Positions 1 to 7,179 of a stretch of DNA of 64,000 nucleotides are shown piece after piece (within the stretch, counting starts at the first letter, position 1; each line of letters starts with the position of its first letter). The notes beneath the pieces are model-generated. The model saw only the letters and a list, made by a program, of their open reading frames with translations, was not told the origin of the DNA and did not search any database. Source of the stretch: Pseudomonas sp. BN411. GTDB lineage: Bacteria; Pseudomonadota; Gammaproteobacteria; Pseudomonadales; Pseudomonadaceae. The position numbers were made by a program, and so were the translations under genes. The stretch is from assembly GCF_029871235.1 (NCBI RefSeq), contig NZ_SSOM01000080.1, positions 152 through 64,151 of the forward strand, written 5' to 3'.

Positions 1-26
1 ACAGGAATACCCTGCGTGGGGAACTG

Positions 27-48
27 TTGTGGGGGCGATTTCAATCGC
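27..48 (+). repeat. Interspersed 22-bp repeat, copy 1
   Basis: A 22-base unit starting TTGTGGGGGCGATTT and containing the small dyad GCGATTTCAATCGC. The identical 22 bases occur at 2217-2238 and 28525-28546, always between genes. A related inverted form (CGAATGAAATCGCCCC) lies at 182-197. Role unknown; it behaves like an extragenic palindromic repeat. Confidence 0.8.
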
Positions 49-70
49 GATTGGCCGGCGAAGCTGGCCC

Positions 71-159
71 GTAGGGTGGATGGCGCTCTTTTCATCCACC
101 AATCCTCGGCAGCCAAGACTCAACACCGATGTTGGGCCTCGTTCCTCGGACCAACCTAC
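71..159. repeat. Composite palindromic extragenic repeat
   Basis: The unit opens with GTAGGGTGGATG and closes with CCAACCTAC; GGTGGATG (75-82) pairs with CATCCACC (93-100). It belongs to the same broad class as the GTAGGGTG units near 3.1, 5.9, 8.3, 11.0, 16.6, 35.0 and 44.1 kb. From here to about 334 only repeat-like sequence is visible and no gene is supported; open frames in this stretch read through the palindromes. Confidence 0.6.
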
Positions 160-334
160 GGCAGGACGGCGTCCTGCTTGGCGAATGAAATCGCCCCTAC
201 AGGAAAGCCGCCCGGTTTTTCCTAAGACTTTTCCTACAGCTTTCGTCCTGCGAAGAGTCGCGCTGCCGACAGCCAGCGTTCCTACGCGCCTTTAACCTTG
301 AGCGCCTACAAACGCGATGGATAGAGTGCCCGCC

Positions 335-532
335 GTCACGGTTAGTCGTGACCGGGTTTGACGACCCGAACTAGTTAGGTGCGATAGCGCCATGAGGTGC
401 ATGTGAGAGCAATCTTGCAGGCATCGGCACTTGGGCAGTTCTGGACTGCCTACTTCATGGCGGATCGTGTGGGGAGTCCTTTAGGGCTGCCGGGTCCTAG
501 CTAGCCGGTTCGTCAACCCCATGCGATCCGCC
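335..532 (+). ncRNA. Predicted structured leader or small RNA upstream of BRO-N gene
   Basis: This non-coding stretch carries a series of strong stems. GTCACG/CGTGAC (335-340/347-352) and CGGGT/ACCCG (353-357/364-368) both have six-base loops. GGCAGT/ACTGCC (434-439/445-450) has a five-base loop. A 16-pair closing stem, 459-474 with 517-532, contains two G-T wobbles and encloses AGTCC/GGGCT (475-479/484-488). The 48 bases between the last stem and the BRO-N start codon are unpaired in this model. Stem-dense leaders in front of BRO-N genes are, to my recollection, common in pseudomonads, but no function is known to me. It could be a small RNA, a 5' UTR or a transposable structured unit. The structure is read by eye and has not been folded. 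Confidence 0.5.
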
Positions 533-580
533 TCCTTTCATTGACGGCGGGATTCTTCAGGAACGAAGTGGAGTTTCAGC

Positions 581-1087
581 ATGCAAGACGCATATATCCC
601 CGTCGTTTTCCAACGCCATTCCCACCAACTACGTGCCGTGATGATCGACAACCAGCCCTGGTTCGTCGCCCAGGACTTCGCCCGCCTTATTGGCGCCCAG
701 CGCCCTGACCGTTTGCCCAGCCGCATGGACCCACACCAGAAGCGCACTGTGCTGCTGCAGTACGCCAGCGGCCTGCGTGAAGAGGTGGAGGTGATCAGCG
801 ATGCCGGGGCCTACAAGGCGCTGTACCGATTCGGCCACCCGGAACATCGGGTGATCAGCCAATGGGTGAGTGAAGTGCTGGTACCGACGCTGCATGACTA
901 TCACCGCGTCGCGGATGCCTCGCCCCAGCGGGCGTTGATGACCTGGGCCAACCAGCGAATCGGAGTAGTGAAGTGGCAAGGGGAAATCTGGATCGCCCGC
1001 AGGGACCTGCCCGTGTTCATGGCCGCAACTGATGACCCGCAGCTGCGGGGTGATCCGACCTGGAGTAGGGCGCCTAGTGGAGATTGA
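581..1087 (+). CDS. BRO-N domain protein (phage antirepressor-like)
   Basis: A 168-residue protein that is essentially a lone BRO-N domain: residues 10-110 hold the family pattern (VMIDNQPWFVAQDFARLIG, then a QKRTVLL strand, ISDAGAYKAL, and FGHPEHRVISQW). BRO-N is a DNA-binding fold of prophage antirepressors and baculovirus BRO proteins. The second half lacks any recognisable antirepressor effector domain. It sits 48 bases after a highly structured leader and 61 bases before a fimbrial adhesin gene. There are no other phage genes in view, so it is probably a stand-alone regulatory or defence-related cassette rather than part of a prophage. Start ATG 581 is the only good candidate; its ribosome site is weak (GGAG at 569-572). 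Confidence 0.8.
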   Translation: MQDAYIPVVFQRHSHQLRAVMIDNQPWFVAQDFARLIGAQRPDRLPSRMDPHQKRTVLLQYASGLREEVEVISDAGAYKALYRFGHPEHRVISQWVSEVLVPTLHDYHRVADASPQRALMTWANQRIGVVKWQGEIWIARRDLPVFMAATDDPQLRGDPTWSRAPSGD

Positions 1088-1148
1088 GGAGGAAGGCCCC
1101 AGTGATTTCCCTATCTCGCATTTCCAACCCTGAAGGAGGTTAAACGCC

Positions 1149-2186
1149 TTGAGCATCAACACAACCGGGATACACCAAGGGCCGGTCAGAGTGGCACTAT
1201 TTCTGGTCTGCTTCTTCCCAGCACTAGCCAAAGCTGCTGTTCCTAAGGACTTCTGCGAATGGGACCGCTTTCCGTCCTCCACCCTCATCACGCTGGAGCT
1301 GCCTGACCCGATATTACGCATCGACGAGCGAGTAGCGATAGGTAGCACAATATTGCGCGTACCGTTTCGCAGTGACCCTCAACGCCTGCCAACACTGACT
1401 TGCAGCGTCGCACCGAACACCCATAAGTACTCACTTAATGGTCTCAAGTTAGTAGCGGGCTATCCCGACGTATACCAAAGTGGTATCGAGGGGATCGGCC
1501 TGAGAATCTTCAGTAGCGGATCCTCGGGCAGTTGGATCAAAGAGGGTTATGTGCCTAGCCATGACAGCTCTGCTTACAACGCCTACACGCCTCGCAACCA
1601 ATTCGCTTTGGAACTCGTTCGCATGGGGCAACGAGTGGGGTCAGGCACCATTTCCCTTGATTTTTACGTGAATTTGACCAGCTACGTGGTTACCCATGGC
1701 ACCCAATTTCGCCTGGCTTGGCGAAGCACCGGGAGTGCCACGGTCATCAACGAGGCCATGTATGCCAGTTGCGAACCAGCAAAACCTGTAGTCACCGTCG
1801 ATATGGGCGAGGTACCGGGCAAGGATGTGAAAGCGGGGCGGGCTCCGGTGACGCCCTTCTCCTTTGACGTCCGCTGCAAGGGGATAAAGCGTCCGAACCA
1901 TTTGGTCCGGGCTTATTTCGAAGGCAACTCACCACGCACTGGCGTACTCGACGTCCAGGTTGGAGCCGCCGGGCAAGCAAGTGGTGTGGCGCTGGCTCTG
2001 ACCGATGCCCAGAACAATCCTTTGCATTTCGGCTCTGGCCGCACATATCCGCTCGGATTTACCGGGGAGGACGCTGAGGGGCACCTCTACCGCTTTGAAG
2101 GAAACGCCCAGTACATTCCGACTGACGCTCCGCTCGTCACTGGTCAAGCGGACGCGTCACTCACCTACGTGCTGGATTACAACTGA
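1149..2186 (+). CDS. Two-domain fimbrial tip adhesin
   Basis: A 345-residue secreted protein. A TTG start is chosen because a near-perfect Shine-Dalgarno AAGGAGGT (1133-1140) lies 8 bases upstream. The hydrophobic stretch at residues 15-28 ends in ALAKA, a signal-peptidase I site. Residues 30-205 would be a lectin-like domain with scattered cysteines. From about 210 the chaperone-usher pilin pattern appears: a VTVDMGEV strand, a cysteine in FDVRCKG, the ASGVALALTDAQ motif, and a C-terminal ASLTYVLDYN strand with the penultimate aromatic expected for chaperone binding. This is the architecture of FimH-type tip adhesins. No chaperone or usher gene is adjacent, so either the operon lies left of the window, broken by the BRO-N cassette, or the adhesin is an orphan. 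Confidence 0.8.
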   Translation: MSINTTGIHQGPVRVALFLVCFFPALAKAAVPKDFCEWDRFPSSTLITLELPDPILRIDERVAIGSTILRVPFRSDPQRLPTLTCSVAPNTHKYSLNGLKLVAGYPDVYQSGIEGIGLRIFSSGSSGSWIKEGYVPSHDSSAYNAYTPRNQFALELVRMGQRVGSGTISLDFYVNLTSYVVTHGTQFRLAWRSTGSATVINEAMYASCEPAKPVVTVDMGEVPGKDVKAGRAPVTPFSFDVRCKGIKRPNHLVRAYFEGNSPRTGVLDVQVGAAGQASGVALALTDAQNNPLHFGSGRTYPLGFTGEDAEGHLYRFEGNAQYIPTDAPLVTGQADASLTYVLDYN

Positions 2187-2216
2187 ACCCACAGAATCCG
2201 TGGGTGGAAACTGGCG

Positions 2217-2238
2217 TTGTGGGGGCGATTTCAATCGC
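2217..2238 (+). repeat. Interspersed 22-bp repeat, copy 2
   Basis: Identical to the 22 bases at 27-48. It lies between the convergent adhesin and secreted-repeat genes and is followed by CCCCCAC (2272-2278), which can pair with its GTGGGGG to make a larger hairpin, possibly serving as a bidirectional terminator. Confidence 0.75.
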
Positions 2239-2291
2239 TGAGCAGCCTGCGGGGCTGCCCTGGGACTCTTGCCCCCACAGCCTCACCCCAA

Positions 2292-2675
2292 TCAGGGCTT
2301 GGCTACATGCCAGACCTGATTCACGCCGTCACCTGTGGTGTCACCGGGCTTGGTGTCTTTGACCCAGGTGTAGAGCGGCTTGCCCTGGTAGGCCCATTGG
2401 TGGCTGCCATCCTGGCGTACGACCACGCTGTAGCTGTTCTCTTCTTTCGCATTGGCCGGGGCTATGAAAGGCGGCCAATTCTGTGCGCATTGGTCATTGC
2501 AGACGGACTGGCCATTGGCGTCCTTGTCGAAGGTGTAGAGCGTCATGCCCCGGCCATCGGCCAGCGTCGGGCCCAGCGCGGTGGCTACCGCCTTGGTCGG
2601 GGTGTCGGCCAGGACCGCATGGGACAGGCCGCAAAGGCTCAGGGCAACGGCAGGAACCAGCATTCTCTTCAGCAT
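2292..2675 (-). CDS. Secreted-repeat protein (COG4315 / PF03640 type)
   Basis: A 127-residue exported protein with a signal peptide (residues 1-23, cleavage after VLA). Two copies of the family repeat are visible: LADGRGMTLYTFDKD with CNDQCAQNWPPF around residues 38-68, then QWAYQGKPLYTWVKDTKPGD around 92-111. Such proteins are periplasmic or surface located, and in this family the Cys pair and the LYTFDKD motifs define the fold; a biochemical role is not established. The start codon follows a weak purine-rich site. It stands alone, convergent with the adhesin gene. Confidence 0.85.
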   Translation of the reverse strand: MLKRMLVPAVALSLCGLSHAVLADTPTKAVATALGPTLADGRGMTLYTFDKDANGQSVCNDQCAQNWPPFIAPANAKEENSYSVVVRQDGSHQWAYQGKPLYTWVKDTKPGDTTGDGVNQVWHVAKP

Positions 2676-3204
2676 GGCGAGTCTCTCTCGTCAGGGTGGC
2701 GATCCGGCTATCGCCAATGGGTTTGAGTGCGTGAAGCTGTGGCGGACGGGTCCGTAGCGAGGCAGGGGACCCGTGGCTGCGGGGGAGAGACGGCCCGCAG
2801 CCTGGTTTATTCCTTGCCCTGAGAAAAAAGAAAGGAAATTCATTTGATCCTGGGAAACCACGTCCCGAGGACGTGGTCATGAACCATCGGCTCTGCTTGT
2901 GACGATTGGGTTGCCCGGGTATCAGGATGACGTTCGTAGGATGTGGCGAAGCGAGTCCCATCGGCCCCAACGAACAGCATGGGTATCGCAGGCTCGCGGA
3001 ACGCCGCCCGACCCATCCTACGTTGCTACGTCGTCGCGGCCAGTTTCGTCGCAGGGAAAGTGCTCCCGGATTTCCTCCCGGACGCGGTTACGCCCAAAGC
3101 GACCCGGCACGCAGAGACGGGTAGGGTGCACTGGGCGCACCGGCGGTTTTCAGCGGTGCCGGGACTGACTCCGAAATTGGTGCGCACATGGCGCACCCTC
3201 ACGC
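2676..3204. other. 529-bp intergenic region with two repeat units
   Basis: No gene is supported here. It contains a repeat delimited by CGTAGGATG (2935-2943) and CATCCTACG (3014-3022), and a second unit running from GTAGGGTGCAC at 3121 to GGCGCACCCTC at 3200, which ends only four bases past the MerR stop codon. The remainder (2735-2930) is unremarkable. Open frames through it follow the palindromes rather than showing coding bias. Confidence 0.7.
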
Positions 3205-3630
3205 TCAGCCATTGGCTGCATTCCCTCTACGCTCCCGCATCCCGGCGAGCACGCGCTGGGCGTTTTCCTCGCAGCCCATTCCCTCTGGCTTGCCTTCGAT
3301 ATCGGCGATGAGGGCCAGCAATTGCTCGCGGTTTTGCGTCAGGCGCTCCTGCAGGGCGTCGATTTCGACGACCTTGCGGCGAAGGCTTTCCAGCAGCCGA
3401 TCATGGTGGTCGCCAGGCTCGTTCGGAGCGGGCATGAGGTTGCGCATTTCCTCAAGGCTGAAACCGGCCTGCTGCCCACAAGTAATGACTTCCAGCGTGT
3501 GCAATGCCTCCTCGGAGTAATCGCGATAGCCGTTGCCCAGGCGTTGGGCGCTGATCAGGCCGCTGGCTTCGTAGAACCGGATGCGCGACGCGGTCAGGCC
3601 GCTGCGGCGGGCGAGTTCGCCGATCTTCAT
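3205..3630 (-). CDS. MerR-family transcriptional regulator
   Basis: A 141-residue MerR protein. Residues 1-40 form the winged helix-turn-helix (IGELARRSGLTASRIRFYEASGL, then GNGYRDY). Residues 43-68 continue the DNA-binding domain and 75-112 form the dimerisation coiled coil. There are only two cysteines, C51 and C120, so it may sense a reactive electrophile or redox signal, as regulators of Old Yellow Enzymes often do. The reading frame stays open far upstream, but ATG 3630 is the family's conserved start (MKIGEL). It is transcribed divergently from an Old Yellow Enzyme gene, with a MerR-type operator between them. Confidence 0.92.
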   Translation of the reverse strand: MKIGELARRSGLTASRIRFYEASGLISAQRLGNGYRDYSEEALHTLEVITCGQQAGFSLEEMRNLMPAPNEPGDHHDRLLESLRRKVVEIDALQERLTQNREQLLALIADIEGKPEGMGCEENAQRVLAGMRERRGNAANG

Positions 3631-3647
3631 TGAATGAAACTCCTCTA

Positions 3648-3678
3648 TTGACCTTAAGGTTGACTTTAACCTTAGGCT
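3648..3678 (+). promoter_or_regulatory. MerR-type promoter/operator with 19-bp spacer
   Basis: The -35 TTGACC (3648-3653) and -10 TAGGCT (3673-3678) are separated by 19 bases, the over-long spacing typical of MerR-activated promoters. Inside the spacer is a perfect inverted repeat, TAAGGTT (3655-3661) and AACCTTA (3668-3674), centred as expected for a MerR dimer. It should drive the Old Yellow Enzyme gene and allow autoregulation of the divergent merR gene. Confidence 0.75.
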
Positions 3679-3750
3679 CTCCGTAACCCAACCTCGCCGT
3701 GGTTCTGCGATCTGCAATCCGACGCACGGCGCAACCTTCCGGAGAGCCCC

Positions 3751-4986
3751 ATGTCGCCCTTCCAGCCCCTGCAGTTGCCCAATGGTGCCGTCATTCCCAA
3801 CCGCATCGCCAAGGCGGCGATGGAGGAGAATCTCGCCAACCAGGACCAGACCCCATCGGACCAGTTGCTGCGTCTCTACCAGGCCTGGGCCGACGGCGGT
3901 GCCGGTCTGCTGCTGACCGGCAACGTGATGGTGGATGCCCGCGCCTTGACTGGCCCCGGCGGTGTGGTGCTGGAAGAAGGCCAGCGGTTGGAGCGTTTCC
4001 GCGATTGGGCACGAATCGGCCGAGCGCAGGGCGCGCAGTTCTGGATGCAGATCAACCACCCCGGCCGGCAGATGCAGGCCAATCTCGGCCAGCCCACCGT
4101 CGCTCCCTCCGCCGTGGCACTGGATATGGGCGGCTTCTCCAAGATGTTCCCGGTGCCCCGGGCACTGAGTGAGGACGAGATCGGCGAGCTGATCCAACGT
4201 TTCGCCCGCACGGCGGTGTTGGCCGAACAGGCTGGCTTCAGCGGCGTGCAGGTGCATGCCGCCCACGGCTATCTGCTGAGCCAGTTCCTGTCGCCCCTGA
4301 GCAACCGCCGCAAGGACCGCTGGGGCGGCTCCATCGAGAACCGCGCACGCCTGCTGCTGGAAGTGGTGAAGGCCGTTCGCGCCCAGGTGTCGCCTAGTTT
4401 CTGCGTTGCCGTGAAGCTGAACTCGGCAGACTTCCAGCGCGGTGGCTTCGAGACGAATGACGCGCGTCAGGTCGTGCTCTGGCTCAATGATCTTTCCGTG
4501 GACCTGGTGGAGCTTTCCGGCGGCAGTTACGAGGCGCCGGCCATGCAGGGTGATGCACGTGACGGCCGCACCCTGGCTCGCGAAGCCTACTTCCTGGAGT
4601 TTGCCGAGGAGATCGCCGCCGTCGCGCGGATGCCGGTGATGGTCACCGGTGGCATCCGCCGCCTGCCGGTGGTGGAGCAGGTGCTCTCGGGCGGCGTGGC
4701 AATGGCAGGCATCGCTACCGCCCTGGCGGTCAATCCGGCGCTGCCGAACCTCTGGAAGGCGGGCAATAAAAAGGCCAGCGCGGAATTGCCGTCGATCCGC
4801 TGGAAGCGCAAGGCCCTCGCTGCGCTGGCCTATATGTCCCTGGTGAAGCACCAGATGCGTCGCCTGGCCGATGGAACGCATCCGCAGCCGAACGCCTCGC
4901 CGCTGCGGACGTTGCTGCAGGAACAGTGGAGCACCCTTCATCGTGCGCGGCAGTACCGGCGGATGATGAGCAGCCGGGCGGGTTGA
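3751..4986 (+). CDS. NADH:flavin oxidoreductase, Old Yellow Enzyme family
   Basis: A 411-residue FMN-dependent (beta/alpha)8-barrel ene-reductase of the 2,4-dienoyl-CoA reductase/NemA superfamily. Visible signatures: PNRIAKAAMEE (residues 16-26), QINHPGRQ (100-107), the substrate-binding and catalytic motif HAAHGYLLSQF (169-179; H169, H172, Y174), and SNRRKDRWGGSIENR (184-198). The C-terminal 40 residues extend beyond the barrel and contain no Fe-S cysteine cluster, so this is the single-domain class. The likely reaction is reduction of an activated C=C bond (quinone, enone or maleimide type) with NAD(P)H. Divergence from a MerR regulator with two cysteines suggests induction by electrophiles. 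The natural substrate is not inferable. Confidence 0.9.
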   Translation: MSPFQPLQLPNGAVIPNRIAKAAMEENLANQDQTPSDQLLRLYQAWADGGAGLLLTGNVMVDARALTGPGGVVLEEGQRLERFRDWARIGRAQGAQFWMQINHPGRQMQANLGQPTVAPSAVALDMGGFSKMFPVPRALSEDEIGELIQRFARTAVLAEQAGFSGVQVHAAHGYLLSQFLSPLSNRRKDRWGGSIENRARLLLEVVKAVRAQVSPSFCVAVKLNSADFQRGGFETNDARQVVLWLNDLSVDLVELSGGSYEAPAMQGDARDGRTLAREAYFLEFAEEIAAVARMPVMVTGGIRRLPVVEQVLSGGVAMAGIATALAVNPALPNLWKAGNKKASAELPSIRWKRKALAALAYMSLVKHQMRRLADGTHPQPNASPLRTLLQEQWSTLHRARQYRRMMSSRAG

Positions 4987-5034
4987 GGCACCGAGGTAAG
5001 CGGGCGGATGGACTTCGACGGCGCAGGGCTGTCG

Positions 5035-5050
5035 GAGTCCTTCGGGACTC
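5035..5050 (+). terminator. UUCG-tetraloop hairpin after Old Yellow Enzyme gene
   Basis: GAGTCC and GGACTC (5035-5040/5045-5050) form a six-pair stem closed by TTCG. There is no run of T after it, so factor-independent termination is uncertain. Confidence 0.35.
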
Positions 5051-5125
5051 GTGGGAATGACGCTTGTTAGCAGTATCCGGCTTGCCTAATCTCGTTGAAC
5101 TTTGAGAACGGAAGCCTCAGTCGCT

Positions 5126-5923
5126 ATGGATTTCATCAAGTATCACGCTGCGAGCAACGATTACCTGGTCTACACGGGCGAACAGCCCTTCGACCTTAGT
5201 TCGGCGGAAATCTCAAGGACCTGTGACCGGCACAGGGGCTTGGGGGCCGACGGTATTCTTGTGCCGGTGCTCGCGCCGGCCGAAATGCCCGCCGTGCTCA
5301 TCTACAACACCGATGGCTCCCTGGCTGAGAAAAGCGGCAATGGGCTGCGAATCTTCTGTCGCTACCTCTGGGATCGCGGCCATGTATCTGCTGGGGAGTT
5401 CCAGGTGCGTACGGCCGGCGGCGTGGTGTCTTGCCAGGTGCTGGACGAAGGCCGGAGTGTCGCTATTCGCATGGGACGTGCGCAGTTTCCCGACAGGATC
5501 CTGCCGGAATTGAACGTCGAGGGGCGCAGGCTTCGGCTGAATCCGGTCTCCATGGGGAATCCCCACTGCGTGATCTTCGTCGAGCAGCCCGATGAGCTTA
5601 TCGCGCGTTCGCTTGGCCCGATCATCGAGCACCTCGAGCACTTTCCGAACCGCACCAATGTGCAGTTCGTCCAGGTGATCGACCGCAACAATCTGGAGGT
5701 ACGCATCTGGGAGCGCGGGGTCGGTTATACGCTGTCCTCGGGTACCAGCAGTTGCGCGGCGGCGGCGGTCAGCCGGCGGCTGGGGCTGGTAGATCACAAG
5801 GTCGATGTTCATATGCCAGGCGGGATGATCCAGATCGTCCTGGATGATGAGTTCGAAGTCCTGATGCAAGGACCGGTGTGCCGCGTGGGCAGTTACAGCC
5901 TGGACCCAGAGTGCCTGGCCTGA
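5126..5923 (+). CDS. Diaminopimelate epimerase-like protein lacking both catalytic cysteines
   Basis: A 265-residue DapF-fold protein. ATG 5126 is preferred over an in-frame TTG 24 bases upstream because DapF proteins begin MxFxKxH. Family landmarks are present: SND (N11), NTDGS (61-65), GNPHCV (144-149) and WERGVG (195-200), so the DAP-contacting Asn, Glu and Arg residues are largely kept. The two acid/base cysteines are replaced: the usual CGNG is SGNG (S70) and the usual ACGSG is SSGTS (S205). GAGET also reads GVGYT. In DapF, Cys-to-Ser changes abolish epimerisation, so this is probably not the lysine/peptidoglycan enzyme but a paralogue with altered chemistry or only ligand binding. It has no dap or lys neighbours. 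Confidence 0.85.
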   Translation: MDFIKYHAASNDYLVYTGEQPFDLSSAEISRTCDRHRGLGADGILVPVLAPAEMPAVLIYNTDGSLAEKSGNGLRIFCRYLWDRGHVSAGEFQVRTAGGVVSCQVLDEGRSVAIRMGRAQFPDRILPELNVEGRRLRLNPVSMGNPHCVIFVEQPDELIARSLGPIIEHLEHFPNRTNVQFVQVIDRNNLEVRIWERGVGYTLSSGTSSCAAAAVSRRLGLVDHKVDVHMPGGMIQIVLDDEFEVLMQGPVCRVGSYSLDPECLA

Positions 5924-5935
5924 AATCGCGGAATC

Positions 5936-5957
5936 GGTGCGCGTGGCGCACCCTACG
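5936..5957. repeat. GTAGGGTGCG-class repeat half-unit
   Basis: GGTGCGCGTGGCGCACCCTACG, read as a palindrome (GGTGCG/CGCACC), lies between the convergent DapF-like and MvaT-like genes. It matches units at 8256, 11017, 35046 and 44153. Confidence 0.65.
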
Positions 5958-5974
5958 ACGGGTGAGGCGGAAAC

Positions 5975-6286
5975 TCACCTGGCGGGGCGTTCCGTCTTCC
6001 TCTTGCGGCTTCTGATTGGCTCGATCTGCCAGGTTGCGACGATTTCCTCGCCGTACTCGGCCACCCAGGCCCGGTAGGTCAGGTTGCGGCCCACGCGCAC
6101 CTGTATGGACTGTCGCGTGTGCGGATTGAGATAGGTCCGCAGGGGCTGGGGCGTCGGGCCTGGCACCGCTCGCCGGGTGTTTCGATCCAGCATGGCGAGC
6201 AGCTGCGATCGACTGATGCTGTATTCACGCATCAGCGCATGGACGGCGGAAATGAAATGGCGGTCAGTTTCGGAGAGGGCATGCAT
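5975..6286 (-). CDS. Short MvaT/H-NS-like DNA-binding protein
   Basis: A 103-residue protein whose C-terminal half resembles the DNA-binding domain of MvaT/MvaU, the pseudomonad H-NS analogues: TYLNPHT (51-57), VRVGRN (63-68) and YRAWVAEYGEEIVATW (71-86). The AT-pincer loop GGN of MvaT reads GRN here. MvaT proteins have a roughly 60-residue N-terminal coiled coil for dimerisation and higher-order assembly; only its last part (HALMREYSISRSQLLAMLD, 16-34) is present. A start at the second of two in-frame ATGs is chosen because AGGAGG lies immediately before the first and 6-7 bases before the second. The basic tail RSRKRKTERPAR is unusual. It may act as a truncated partner or antagonist of full-length MvaT. 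Confidence 0.7.
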   Translation of the reverse strand: MHALSETDRHFISAVHALMREYSISRSQLLAMLDRNTRRAVPGPTPQPLRTYLNPHTRQSIQVRVGRNLTYRAWVAEYGEEIVATWQIEPIRSRKRKTERPAR

Positions 6287-6500
6287 GGGCATCCTCCTAA
6301 AAACGCTGCCACAGCGACACGGGACGCCATGGCAGCTAGGGGAACAACATGCATTGCACTCTAGAGTGTAGCCCCGGTTATCGGTTATCCGCGCCCGACA
6401 CCTTGCGGTGCAGGGGCGCCACATTCAGCACGCGTGGCGACGATTGGCGCTGCCTGGTGTTGGGGATCGTGTGCTTCGCGAAATCTGCCGGCCGTTCGGG

Positions 6501-6992
6501 TCAGCCGATGGCCTTGGACATTTCAGCGGTGGCCGCCCAGCCCAACTCTTCATATACCGGCCTGCCGGCCTGGGTCGCGTGCAGCACGGCAAAACTCACC
6601 CCGCGCTGTGCAAACTCGGCTTCGGCCAACTTCATGAGCGCCGACGCCAGACCCCGGCGTCGATAGGCCGGCTCGACGAACACATTCAGTACATAGCCGC
6701 GCTGGTCCAGGCTTGGATGGGACGGGTGCGGAGGCCATTCGATGCTCATGAGGCCTATTGCCGCCACAGACTGCCCTCCGCCCTGCAGGGCAAAGCCGTA
6801 ATAACGGCCATCGGTCAGCCGCTGACGCAGCCAGGGCCGGAAGTGCTCGGTCATCACCCGCAACTCCGACGGAACGCCTCCGGCTTCGAGGAACATGGCT
6901 TCGCGATGTACGCAGATCATCTCAAGGTCACTCGGCTCCAGCCGACGCGCCTTCAATCCTGAAAAGTCGATGTCCCCGGGAATCTCGTTCAT
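6501..6992 (-). CDS. GNAT-family N-acetyltransferase
   Basis: A 163-residue single-domain GNAT enzyme. The acetyl-CoA motif A is clear (VLNVFVEPAYRRRGLASALM, about residues 107-126, with RRRGLA as the pyrophosphate loop) and is followed by AVLHATQAGRPVYEELGW, the usual motif B. The N-terminus RRLEPSDLEMICVHREAMF is typical of GNATs acting on small molecules or protein N-termini. The start MNEIPGD at 6992 is chosen for fit with the family; the frame is open further upstream. It is monocistronic and divergent from the next gene. Substrate unknown. Confidence 0.88.
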   Translation of the reverse strand: MNEIPGDIDFSGLKARRLEPSDLEMICVHREAMFLEAGGVPSELRVMTEHFRPWLRQRLTDGRYYGFALQGGGQSVAAIGLMSIEWPPHPSHPSLDQRGYVLNVFVEPAYRRRGLASALMKLAEAEFAQRGVSFAVLHATQAGRPVYEELGWAATAEMSKAIG

Positions 6993-7179
6993 CGCACGGT
7001 CCTGCCTGTTTGGAGCGATCGATGCTAGGGCCGGGGAGAAGTCACCGGTAGGTGCAGATCGCAAGCAAATTTTCCATACAGCCACGGCGGTCTGCGCGCT
7101 TTTGCTGGCCCAAACGGGAGGGTCTACTCTGCACCGATAGATGTGGCGTCGTGGTTCAGCCTGGCGAGGAGGGGAGACG

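Noticed and set aside
29-295. Open frames beginning in the first repeat
   Set aside because: The same peptide start recurs wherever the 22-base repeat occurs, so the frame reflects the repeat and not coding.
2943-3311. 122-codon plus-strand frame before the MerR gene
   Set aside because: Built from two palindromic repeats and the MerR 3' end; no ribosome site.
3631-4941. N-terminal extension of the MerR frame to 578 codons
   Set aside because: The extension is the antisense of the Old Yellow Enzyme gene; MerR proteins start at MKIGEL, and the operator lies in the gap.
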